DNA from: an uncultured Clostridia bacterium
Lineage (GTDB): Bacteria; Bacillota; Clostridia; Christensenellales; UBA1242
DNA: 53,074 nt
Reading direction: 5' to 3'
Assembly (NCBI GenBank): GCA_944349535.1
Contig: CALVNA010000003.1
Location: 1 to 53,074, forward strand
Part shown: positions 33,601 through 40,616 of the stretch, piece after piece
How positions within the stretch are numbered: position 1 is the stretch's first letter
Layout of the letters: the number at the start of each line of letters is the position of its first letter
Position numbers and translations under genes: made by a program
The notes under the pieces: generated by a model
Told to the model about the DNA's origin: nothing
The model's input: only the letters and a program-made list of their open reading frames with translations
Databases searched by the model: none

Positions 33601-33936
33601 TATAAAGGTGAAGACTATTATATGTTTGGGATCTTGCAATTTTACGCATCTGTTTACAACATGTTCACCTTCCAAAGCAATGGTATTATTGACAGAAGCG
33701 GACTCAACTCAAACTTCAATTATGCAGATTGTAAATTGGACGAAACCATACCAATCATAGGTGATATATCTGGCGATTTGGAGGTTGATTTGTTGACGTT
33801 CTACGGATATGATGAAACTGATCCTGAAGAAGATAGACCTAAACCATTTATTGCACCAAATGATACTTACGAAGCCAATCCAGTGATTTTGGGCGAGATC
33901 AGACAACCACGCAGAGATAGCGAGCTTGGATTTTAA
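27640..33936 (+). CDS. Giant N-terminally anchored surface protein with Big_2-type Ig repeats
   Basis: A 2098-residue protein. Residues 5-28 form an uncleaved-looking membrane anchor or signal (MIFLMVAIPLVIIILVNF). From about 35 to 1730 there are roughly 19 bacterial Ig-like (Big_2) repeats of about 85-90 residues. They are recognised by P-x-[DS]-A-T-N-K-x-[IV]-x-[YW] (for example PIDATNKGVTY, PFDATNKDVQF) and by G-x-[IV]-x-[FA]-x-x-x-G-x-V-x-[IV]-x-x-T. From about 1737 to 1960 the repeats give way to a parallel beta-helix-like region (LVIDNVVLRGNTF, KNVLIYNTIIENAHI, PNVIVEDCILSNS), and the last 100 residues are unassigned. There is no sortase motif. It is translationally coupled to the permease by an ATGA overlap. 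Confidence 0.85.
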   Translation: MKKLMIFLMVAIPLVIIILVNFTVEVVVGNVSIAVDRIELDRTEITANIDETISLEATIYPKNATNQEIIWESTNEQVARVDLDGNVSFVGFGNGYITATTADGNKMASCYYYVTDSRVHSVKLTTPKAELHVGTNVQLDVEIVPYEAENKYVTFSSSDEEIARVDQNGLVTGLKVGYVTITVTTEDGQYSDFVNLAITNPVEDIQLNKTYDVTGEPNYSIGYQIMPSTATNTNIICVIDDESVATVNNLGQVSFLKAGTVEVTLTTVDGGFSKTMTIVYTAGYAQSLQLEKYSITAMIGDAAQVIEYSTMPNYLASTQVTFSSSNEDVAFVRGGYLYFVGGGSATITVSVEKAAGEYISEHIIVYVESPATGILIEDVVTAEKTVQLQPSSFPENSTNNKFFYHTSSNEVSVNENGLVTFLTYNPTTAEITIYANSDYSNVSTTVSVEYTAGKAKTFELSEEKITMLYGSSAAIGYTIFPSNANASAVQVEVLSQKNNSGSGDVVEILPDGTLRGIGGGKAQVQVSLVLLGGEKVSHTLEVEVLRHIDDIDIHVELEQQNGEYVTAVNTVSFAASISPADASDKTITWSLNDRNMGVILGETFMFNQSGVVTLIATTSSGYQESVQIRYTGSYPISAEVGMVVDGNIETMPQMINVGDEIEVAIKEVFPSDTINKNISLSVSNQQTSSLLGKVLEINGTTIQAVAGGQATLTVRVSTTVILTFEITVYQKVESIEVTPSNIQTTNSSLTLQANVSPIDATNKGVTYQVLTPEIAYIDGDTLYFKQDGVAQILAISQDNQEITYQFTIEKIAKGTGVVDPTEDEIEMFVGDSNKLDFSSQGISYDNLEIMFAQDADTSVIEINGDTIVALTSGQTQIICILYDAFGSPLNSYQITVTVKQLVENIIYVGQLEEYNGYLTTAKDVISLDFAALPEEATDVDLSYRIISIHDLDGVAADNIAAIDSSSNTLKWFSSGALTLEVSSADGNITKTFRFKYTGGDPLAAEINISREISLNVGESITIEVLKWTPSDTVNKQILIRETNHTTGVNVISIDSQNLTITALSGGFSNIRIELSNGLTQDITINVIKKVTSIVVSEENIVTASNTAVINATAYPSSATNKTLSYQIEKVDFATLDGNTVTFTSAGTVVVTISTMDGSDIYKQVTVTSTMGYLHSIDLNVTTRTISKRASFSLYVTQTYPFDATNKDVQFKILSQTAADESQNDVISITQNGSTILVHGLYGGSAIVRAYSYNSLGEEVYTDCVVTVSSPVESIEIDFVSEIEFYRNYYVTSQNQIFFNEIVKPFDATNRDFVYTISDPTKATVEDGVITFHQIGTVTVTFTSADRTNGEISVSYIFSYAGDTLLEASLNLDPFDNGVLRLNAGEEVTLTLNNWVPKDNVNVSIILNNLSEERNDSSKAVLSFENGVLKALNGGEATFELMANNISLGSFKVIVTRQASDIWVENEQIYVSSAGYQINAQVLPTDTSNKELIYQTNNPSIATVDEFGAVSFSGYGVVVITIILEENPSISKQITIEYTREIKDISFSQTKDAMYENDYVVLTVEPQPIYAEGYSYSFSLSDPSVATIEQIDDLQWRLRGIKAGEVVVTLSVDGTEISYSHTFTFYTKITDLRLELDNEGNDAYGFGGYRVFANKFVDSSGKLTNQFVMNFSTSPSDKDYSDLIEWSSSNDQIAIVDQYGRITFKGTGVVTITASQIPPYENANVVWDSYTFYIVEGINVYNFEQYKAAISELEKTNANKTDNFSALVLHGDIIMQQNSLSHALNYNIYGNGYMIDFSNDSNYEKINITRSNLVIDNVVLRGNTFSGEGALSQLENKGKILKISGNVKNVLIYNTIIENAHILAEVISSQAYFQGCILRNSFSGGLVLARTKDDKVAPNVIVEDCILSNSLFSCILFKPDTSSQLEGYESKLTLKGDVRIYNWLTLDEFEGSSILGFFEEYGLSNVGDDIINKIKDAIRTKYSQYKYTYKGEDYYMFGILQFYASVYNMFTFQSNGIIDRSGLNSNFNYADCKLDETIPIIGDISGDLEVDLLTFYGYDETDPEEDRPKPFIAPNDTYEANPVILGEIRQPRRDSELGF

Positions 33937-33950
33937 AAAAGGAGAAGAAT

Positions 33951-36900
33951 ATGAAAGTTAAGAGTTTTTCATTGAAAATAACTGCTTTGCTAATAACTCT
34001 TTTTAGCATATTCTTTTTCGCTGGCCTATATATGACTGGCAATGGGGCTAATGCGGTCATTCAAGGAATTTCTGGCAATCAATTTATTTTGACAGCTTCG
34101 ATTGGCAACACAACAGGGCATTATTTTCGAGATAACGCAAACAATTCAACACTTTCGAATGCAGATTCTTCTGATGAGGGTGGAGAGTATTATTCAATTG
34201 TGCCCTCGTCAGGTCTTTTGCTTGGCAAAACAAGTTCTGGCTATGGCTCAGTTATCACAACAAGCGATATGAATGCTTTGATTGAAAAAGGTGTTCTTTA
34301 TGCAAGAGCAGAGTTTAGTTTTAAAGCAAACAATGACAACGCTCAGTCAAATATTGAAGTGGCTTTGTCGCAGGGCGATAATTCACAGACTATAACTACT
34401 TCATACAACAATGGTCAATCAACAGCTTACAGCACAGAACTTTTAAAACTGTCTGCAGATGAAGGCTCTGAGATTAGGTTTAGTTTTACCACTTTGTCTT
34501 CAACTTCTGTAGGATCTTATTCTAGTTTCATTTTGTCAAAACCTACAATAAAATTTTACACAAAAATCAACAGTCTTGATTTCTCAAATCAAGATCAGAT
34601 TGTTTCAGCAGGCGGAATTATTGAGCTTAATGCTACAAATGACATTTTGCAAATCAACAACACAACTGGCAATCTTCTTAGTTACAGCAAGATCAATCAC
34701 GACATTGAATATAAATTTATTGCGGGCTCAGAATACGCAAAAATAGTTGGAGATTATCTTCACATAGACAGCGACGCACCAGAAGGAGCAGAAATTGTCT
34801 TACAAGCAGAGTGTCGTGAAAATTCTTATGATAACACTTATATTGCAAGCGAAGAAGTGACTTTTACTGTTTCATACTCTCAAGTGGAGGTGAAAGTGAA
34901 GACCGATTTTGACAATCCGCCAACAATCACTGGCGAAGGTGTTTATACGCAAGGCAGAAGAATCTTTTTGAGAATTGACACAAACAAAAGCTCCAATTCA
35001 AGATTCAATTTCGAAGGATGGTATGTCAATGACATTCTTCAAAGCACTCAAGCAACTTTAAATTATGTTGTTAATGCTGGAGATGAAATTTATGCCAAAC
35101 TGACCAAGGATATAACAATCGACTCAATTGAAGTTGCAGACAAGATTTATGATGGAACAACAAATATTGATTCAAAAAGCATTACTTATCACTTTAATGG
35201 TGTTGAAGAAGGGCATGAAGTATCGCTTGGTGGTATTGAAATTGCCTTTGCTAATGCAAGTGCCGGTCAGGATAAAGCAATTTCTATTACTGGCATGGAA
35301 AATATGACATTGACGGGGACAAATGCCTCTTTGTATGTGCTTACAAGTCGCACAGTCTCTTCAGCAACCGGAAATATTATAAAACGAGATGTTACTTTGA
35401 CACCAACAACTCTTTCAAAATATTATGGAGACAGAGAGCCTGCTCTTGCATATGATTCAAAAGGTCTTGTTGATGGGCAAACTCTTTATGGCAGTTTATT
35501 GCGAGAGGTCGGCGAAGAAGTTGGGGAATATTTAATTAGCTTGGGCAGTATAGCAACAGATACGAGAAATAGCAACTATAACATCTCGATGGCTGAAGGA
35601 GAGTTTTATTTTAAGATAGAAAAGAGGCCTCTGACAATTTCCAACCTTTTTGTAGAAGATAAAGTTTACGATAAAACTACTAATGCCGTTTTAAGTGATT
35701 ATTCAGTTTCAAACATTGTGGGAAATGAAGACGTAACAGTTGAAATTGTTGGTCAATATGAAGACTGTAATGCTGGCTACGGCAAAACAGTCAACATCAC
35801 TGCTTCAGTTCAAGGTCAAGATAACGAAAATTATATTTTGCCGGAGCTTGAAGTTTTGACTGGAAATATTATTCAAAAATCCATTATAGTGAAGGCGAAT
35901 GACGCTACTGTAGTTTTTGGGGACGAGCTTGATTTGACCTATTCGGTTGAAGGTCTTTTAGAAGGCGACTTCTTGCAAGGCGAATTGCAAATTGAAGATT
36001 TAAATGTTGGGCTTCACACCATAACACTTGGAAATTTAAGTAATGAAAATTATTCAATCACTTATCAATCAGCAAACTGCCAAATAACGCCAAGAGATGT
36101 TTATATCACAGCTGAAGCTAAAACAAAACAGTATGGCGACGTTGATCCAGCTTTGACCTTTACCATAGAAAATGCTGTTGAAGGTCAAGTGTTAAACGGC
36201 AATTTGACAAGAGAGGCAGGTGAAGAGCTTGGCTCCTACCAAATTGGCCAGGGCACACTTTCAAATTCGAATTATACAATTCATTTTACTTGTGCATCGT
36301 TTGAAATTTTACAAAGAGATATAACTGTTCAATTTTCATTTTCAGATAAAACCTACGACGGCACCACAAATGTTTCATATCAAGCAAATTTCATAAATGC
36401 GCTTTCATCTGATGATTTTTCTATTGAAATTGACGCAGCTCTTAAAAGCAAAGACGCTGGGCAGGTTTCTGTTATTATAGAAGGCCAGCCAAAAGTGAAA
36501 CTAAGTGAGCAAAGGGTGAATCTAGGTGACAAGCTTTCAAATTACAACTTTACTTTTGAACAGCTCAACGATATTGTTCAGATTGAAAAGAAGCCAGTTA
36601 ATATTGTGATAGAATCTTTAAGCAAGACTTATGGAGATCAAGATCCGGAAATCAGCTATCAGGCGGAGGGTGTTGTTGAAGGCGAAACTTTGACCGGCAA
36701 ACCGCAGCGTAATGCTGGAGAAAGTGTTGGAGAATATTTGATCTATCTTGATGAGCTGAACAATCAAAATAACCCAAATTACATTATCACATATCTTTCA
36801 TCAGAAGCTGTTTTGACTGTTTTGCCAAGAGAAATTCAAATCGTTATGGACAACTTATCTAAATTTTATGGCGATGCCGACCCAGAATTCTCTTTTACAT

Positions 36901-39221
36901 TACAAGGAGCTCTTCAATTTGACGATGCCATAGAAGATCTTTTTGATGGTCAAATTGTAAGGCAAAGTGGCGAAATAGTTGGTATATATCAACTTTCAAT
37001 CGATGGTGTAACAAATGAAAACTATAACATAGTTTTTCAAAATGCTAATTTTGTCATCAATAAACGCCCTATAACAGTGATTGCTGATGATGCCACAAAA
37101 ATTTATGGCGACGAAGATCCTTCGTTTACCTATACTGCAACAAACCTTGTTGATGGCGAAAGCATAACTTTATCAGTCAAAAGGCAGTATGGCGAGAATG
37201 TAGGCGACTACGCAATGGTGCTTGAGTCATCAAATGATGCAAGATATTCAATCACTTTTGTGCCAGGGATTTTAACCATTTTGCCAAGCGAAATCACGCT
37301 TAGGGCGGAAGATAAGGTTAAAGTTTATGGGGATGAAGATCCTTCATATAGTGTCATTATTGTTGATGGTCTGCTTAAAAACAATGATGTGCTGGCAAAC
37401 ATTGCAAATGGGCAGATGGAAAGAACTGCTGGAGAAAATGTTGGGCAATATGTTATCAGTCAAGGGTCTTATAATTTGGGTGATAACTATAAAATAAAAT
37501 TTCAGACGGGAAGTCTTGAAATTGTTCAGCAGTCAATCACTGTTTCGGCAAATCAAACAAACAAACAATACGGCGATGCCGATCCTGTGATTGGATACAC
37601 CATAACATCTGGTAGCCTGAAGTTTAGTGACGATTTTGTTGGTGCACTAACAAGGCAACCAGGCGAAACTCTCGGATCTTACACCATAGAGCAAGGGTCG
37701 CTCTCTTTGAGTGAAAATTATATCCTTGAATTTGTTTCAAATGATTTTGTTATTGAAAAAAGACAAATTACTATCATTCCTTCGGTCTCGTCAAAGATTT
37801 ACGGAGAGGCGGAGCCTGAGTTAACTTATCAAATCGTGGTTGGGTCGCTTGTAAATGGCGAGAAATTGGAAGGAGAAATTTATCGTGATAAACCAACAAC
37901 TGCTGCTGATCCACACCTATACGAAAATGTTGGGTCTTACAGAATTTACTCTACTTTAAATCACGAAAATTATGAAATAACATTTGGCACTCATTATTTT
38001 GAAGTTGAACCAAGAGTGATTGAAATTCATGCGGAAAACGCAAGCAAAGTTTACGGACAAGAAGACCCAGAACTTGTTTATACTATTATCAACGAAGAGG
38101 ACATCTTGTCAGGGGATGTTTTGCAGGGATCTATCAGCCGTGTTTCTGGAGAAAATGCTGGAAATTATGATATAAGAAGCAGTTTAACTCTTGGTAGAAA
38201 TTATACAATAAATTTTACGAGAGGAATTTTCACAATTCTTCCGATTGAACTTGTTGTAAGAACAGAAAATTATGTTAAAACTTATGGTCAGATGGACCCA
38301 GTCTTTACCTATCAAATTGTTGAAGGAGAGCTCATCAATTCTGATATTCTTTATGGTTCGATCACTCGTGAGCAAGGCGAAGATGCTGGTGTTTATAAGA
38401 TGCTTTCAAGTCTTTCAAACATCAACTACAATATAACTTTGGAAGAAGCTTATCTTGTCATTGAAAAGAAGGATGTTTATATGCTGGCAAGTGTTTACGA
38501 CAAAATTTATGACGGAACTGATGTTGCTCAGATAAAAACACCGGTCGTTTCTGGCCTTGTTGATAAAGATGTATCCCTTTCTTATGATAGAAATAACTGT
38601 GCAAGATTTGCAACTTCGCAAGTTGGCGATAACATCCCTGTTTCCTTCCATGACATAGTGCTTGTTGGGGATAAGGCAGGCAATTACAATTTGATTCTGC
38701 CGACTGATGTTACTGGTTCAATCACATACAAAGAAGTCATTTCAGAAAATGAAGAAGTCATCATTGAAGCACTTGACAGTGCAGTGCTCTATCAAGGCAC
38801 AATGCTTAATGTCAACAATTTTGAAATTGCCAGAGAGGATATGGGGCTGAATAAATATCAAGTCATCACAGGCTTTGCAATCAGACTTGAGCGGGATGGG
38901 CAAAATATTGATTTGAATGGCACAATATCATTGACCATAAAACTTGATTCGGCTTTTGCTGACAGAAACAATATATACGTGTATCACAAAACAGAAAGCG
39001 GACAGTATGTTTTGGTCAACAGCGAAAATGAAGATGGCTTGATCAAAATCAACATTGATGAGCTCGGCGAATTTGTGCTTATGACCGATAATGATGCATG
39101 GATTGATGTTGTGGCATATGTATGTATTGGCGTTCTTGGTTTGTTCGCGATATGCTATGTGATCTATCTTGTTCGTAATCGAAAAAACAAGAAAAATTTT
39201 GACGAAAAAAAATCTTCTTAA
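33951..39221 (+). CDS. Giant surface protein with MBG and YDG repeats and C-terminal membrane anchor
   Basis: A 1756-residue protein. It has a signal peptide (to about residue 35, NGANA), a beta-rich N-terminal region, and a Listeria-Bacteroides-like repeat with FEGWYVND near residue 360. At least 11 MBG-type units follow, marked by K-x-Y-G-D-x-D-P-x-[FL]-x-Y (for example KIYGDEDPSFTY, KTYGDQDPEISY). Four YDG-type units are marked by K-x-YDGTT. A C-terminal folded domain at about 1590-1710 precedes one membrane helix (VVAYVCIGVLGLFAICYVIY) and a basic tail. There is no LPxTG motif. A GGAG site precedes the ATG, and it starts 15 bases after the preceding gene. It is probably a fibrous adhesin, displayed by or with the ABC system. 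Confidence 0.87.
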   Translation: MKVKSFSLKITALLITLFSIFFFAGLYMTGNGANAVIQGISGNQFILTASIGNTTGHYFRDNANNSTLSNADSSDEGGEYYSIVPSSGLLLGKTSSGYGSVITTSDMNALIEKGVLYARAEFSFKANNDNAQSNIEVALSQGDNSQTITTSYNNGQSTAYSTELLKLSADEGSEIRFSFTTLSSTSVGSYSSFILSKPTIKFYTKINSLDFSNQDQIVSAGGIIELNATNDILQINNTTGNLLSYSKINHDIEYKFIAGSEYAKIVGDYLHIDSDAPEGAEIVLQAECRENSYDNTYIASEEVTFTVSYSQVEVKVKTDFDNPPTITGEGVYTQGRRIFLRIDTNKSSNSRFNFEGWYVNDILQSTQATLNYVVNAGDEIYAKLTKDITIDSIEVADKIYDGTTNIDSKSITYHFNGVEEGHEVSLGGIEIAFANASAGQDKAISITGMENMTLTGTNASLYVLTSRTVSSATGNIIKRDVTLTPTTLSKYYGDREPALAYDSKGLVDGQTLYGSLLREVGEEVGEYLISLGSIATDTRNSNYNISMAEGEFYFKIEKRPLTISNLFVEDKVYDKTTNAVLSDYSVSNIVGNEDVTVEIVGQYEDCNAGYGKTVNITASVQGQDNENYILPELEVLTGNIIQKSIIVKANDATVVFGDELDLTYSVEGLLEGDFLQGELQIEDLNVGLHTITLGNLSNENYSITYQSANCQITPRDVYITAEAKTKQYGDVDPALTFTIENAVEGQVLNGNLTREAGEELGSYQIGQGTLSNSNYTIHFTCASFEILQRDITVQFSFSDKTYDGTTNVSYQANFINALSSDDFSIEIDAALKSKDAGQVSVIIEGQPKVKLSEQRVNLGDKLSNYNFTFEQLNDIVQIEKKPVNIVIESLSKTYGDQDPEISYQAEGVVEGETLTGKPQRNAGESVGEYLIYLDELNNQNNPNYIITYLSSEAVLTVLPREIQIVMDNLSKFYGDADPEFSFTLQGALQFDDAIEDLFDGQIVRQSGEIVGIYQLSIDGVTNENYNIVFQNANFVINKRPITVIADDATKIYGDEDPSFTYTATNLVDGESITLSVKRQYGENVGDYAMVLESSNDARYSITFVPGILTILPSEITLRAEDKVKVYGDEDPSYSVIIVDGLLKNNDVLANIANGQMERTAGENVGQYVISQGSYNLGDNYKIKFQTGSLEIVQQSITVSANQTNKQYGDADPVIGYTITSGSLKFSDDFVGALTRQPGETLGSYTIEQGSLSLSENYILEFVSNDFVIEKRQITIIPSVSSKIYGEAEPELTYQIVVGSLVNGEKLEGEIYRDKPTTAADPHLYENVGSYRIYSTLNHENYEITFGTHYFEVEPRVIEIHAENASKVYGQEDPELVYTIINEEDILSGDVLQGSISRVSGENAGNYDIRSSLTLGRNYTINFTRGIFTILPIELVVRTENYVKTYGQMDPVFTYQIVEGELINSDILYGSITREQGEDAGVYKMLSSLSNINYNITLEEAYLVIEKKDVYMLASVYDKIYDGTDVAQIKTPVVSGLVDKDVSLSYDRNNCARFATSQVGDNIPVSFHDIVLVGDKAGNYNLILPTDVTGSITYKEVISENEEVIIEALDSAVLYQGTMLNVNNFEIAREDMGLNKYQVITGFAIRLERDGQNIDLNGTISLTIKLDSAFADRNNIYVYHKTESGQYVLVNSENEDGLIKINIDELGEFVLMTDNDAWIDVVAYVCIGVLGLFAICYVIYLVRNRKNKKNFDEKKSS

Positions 39222-39237
39222 TTTAAGAAGATTTTTT
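39207..39237. terminator. Bidirectional terminator ending the surface operon
   Basis: A near-perfect palindrome, AAAAAATCTTCTTA and TAAGAAGATTTTTT. It includes the stop codon of the giant gene and lies between two convergent genes. Confidence 0.9.
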
Positions 39238-39238
39238 A

Positions 39239-40513
39239 TTAGTCAGCTTCAGCTTCTTCAAAGCAGTCCTTTTCAATAACTTTTGCCGACATCTTTGTTT
39301 GGCTTTCTTGTTGATTTTCCTGCTCGTTTTCCGTTTCTTGAAAATTTATCAAAATATCATTGATGGTTTTTAAAGATTGATTGATTGTCAGGTTAGTTTG
39401 AGAAAACAGATTGCTCGCTTCGTCATTTTCGTCATTTAATTGTGCTATAAATGCTTTTGTTGGCGAGGAGTAGTTTAAATCTATCTCAGGGGTGGAACTG
39501 ATATCGGAAGCCCAAATGGTAACGCTTCCATCATTGTTGTAAACAGGAATTTTGTATATGATTGATCCGTCGTTTGCTGTGGCCCACTGAGTGTCTCCCA
39601 CATACAAAACATCATTTCCGCGATCGTTTAAGACTGCCATGATTTCTTGAGCATCTTCATTCATAGCAGTTATGTTAAAAAGTCCGCACATATCAGGGTT
39701 TTGCAAGTATTTCAGAAGTTCGTTTAACTTGTTGATATCAGACATTTGATCGGTTGAAAGTGTAAAATTTTGATCGGCATAAAATTGCATATCATAGGTT
39801 GCTTTATTTTTTGTTACAAATTTAAGGCTTACAAGATAGTTTGTAAACGTGCCATTTTGAATTACATCATTAAGTTGGAAGCTGGAAATCGACATAATTT
39901 CTGCCACTTGTTCGGTAATTCCAAAATTTGATGAATCCTGGGCAATATATGCTTTTATTTGATTCAGAGCCTCTTGCTTTTCTTCATCAGTTACAGGAAA
40001 AGGTTTGATATTCCCTGAATTGTCAGTTTCAAAGTCATTTTCGTTTGAATTGTCAATCGTTTCGCTTGTAGTGAAATCATTAACTGTTGTTCTGTCTCCA
40101 TTTGATAAATTCAGATAAATCGCGTTACCATTTTTCGCAAGTCCAATACAAATCAGGACTAATGCAATTTTTTTGATCAGCCCAGAAGCAACGATGGTTT
40201 TGTTAGATTTTTTTTGTGGAGCAATGTATTTTCCTTTTTTAACATTTTTGTTTTCTTTTTTAGTTTTTTGATCTTTTGCTGGTTTAAAGTCGTTTTTGTT
40301 TGAGCCTTCAATCAACACTGGAGTGAAATCATTAAGTTTTTTTGAAAGATAGGCAGGATAAAGTGGTAAATTTAAAGTGTAATTGGTTTTTATTTTCCTT
40401 GTTTTAAGTTTACCTTTATTTTCTTTAGGTTTACCAAAAAAATTTGAAAGCTTTTGCTTCAAATTATTGTCATTTGCAGAATTTTTGCTTTGTGTTGTTT
40501 GTTTTTGGCTCAT
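39239..40513 (-). CDS. Single-pass membrane protein with extracytoplasmic domain, unknown function
   Basis: A 424-residue protein with a basic, disordered cytoplasmic N-terminus of about 105 residues (many KKxxK and PK stretches). One membrane helix follows (TIVASGLIKKIALVLICIGLA), then an outside domain of about 290 residues containing a plausible NTF2-like or globular alpha/beta region (EEKQEALNQIKAYIAQ, NYLVSLKFVTKNKATYDMQF). The tail is acidic and Gln/Glu-rich. This type II topology is common in cell-envelope factors. I do not recognise the family. A -10 box ends 6 bases before the ATG and no ribosome binding site is visible, so the mRNA may be leaderless. It converges on the surface operon. 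Confidence 0.7.
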   Translation of the reverse strand: MSQKQTTQSKNSANDNNLKQKLSNFFGKPKENKGKLKTRKIKTNYTLNLPLYPAYLSKKLNDFTPVLIEGSNKNDFKPAKDQKTKKENKNVKKGKYIAPQKKSNKTIVASGLIKKIALVLICIGLAKNGNAIYLNLSNGDRTTVNDFTTSETIDNSNENDFETDNSGNIKPFPVTDEEKQEALNQIKAYIAQDSSNFGITEQVAEIMSISSFQLNDVIQNGTFTNYLVSLKFVTKNKATYDMQFYADQNFTLSTDQMSDINKLNELLKYLQNPDMCGLFNITAMNEDAQEIMAVLNDRGNDVLYVGDTQWATANDGSIIYKIPVYNNDGSVTIWASDISSTPEIDLNYSSPTKAFIAQLNDENDEASNLFSQTNLTINQSLKTINDILINFQETENEQENQQESQTKMSAKVIEKDCFEEAEAD

Positions 40514-40519
40514 GCTTTG

Positions 40520-40548
40520 ATTTTAGCATATTTTGTCAAATAAATCAA
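40520..40548 (-). promoter_or_regulatory. Promoter placed for a leaderless transcript of the 40513 gene
   Basis: On the minus strand TTGATT (plus 40543-40548), 17-bp spacer, extended -10 TGC, then TAAAAT (plus 40520-40525). Only 6 bases separate it from the ATG at 40513. Confidence 0.6.
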
Positions 40549-40565
40549 GACACATTGGTCAAAAA

Positions 40566-40604
40566 AATAAACAAACCAAAAGAAAAATTAAAGGTTTGTT
40601 TATT
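40566..40604 (-). terminator. Terminator of the Old Yellow Enzyme gene
   Basis: AATAAACAAACC and GGTTTGTTTATT form a 12-bp stem. On the minus strand it runs into T7. Confidence 0.8.
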
Positions 40605-40616
40605 GTATAAATAAGT

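Noticed and set aside
39100-39221. Sortase anchor in the giant surface proteins
   Set aside because: No LPxTG-like motif is present before the hydrophobic segments at 14000 or 39110; they are plain membrane anchors.
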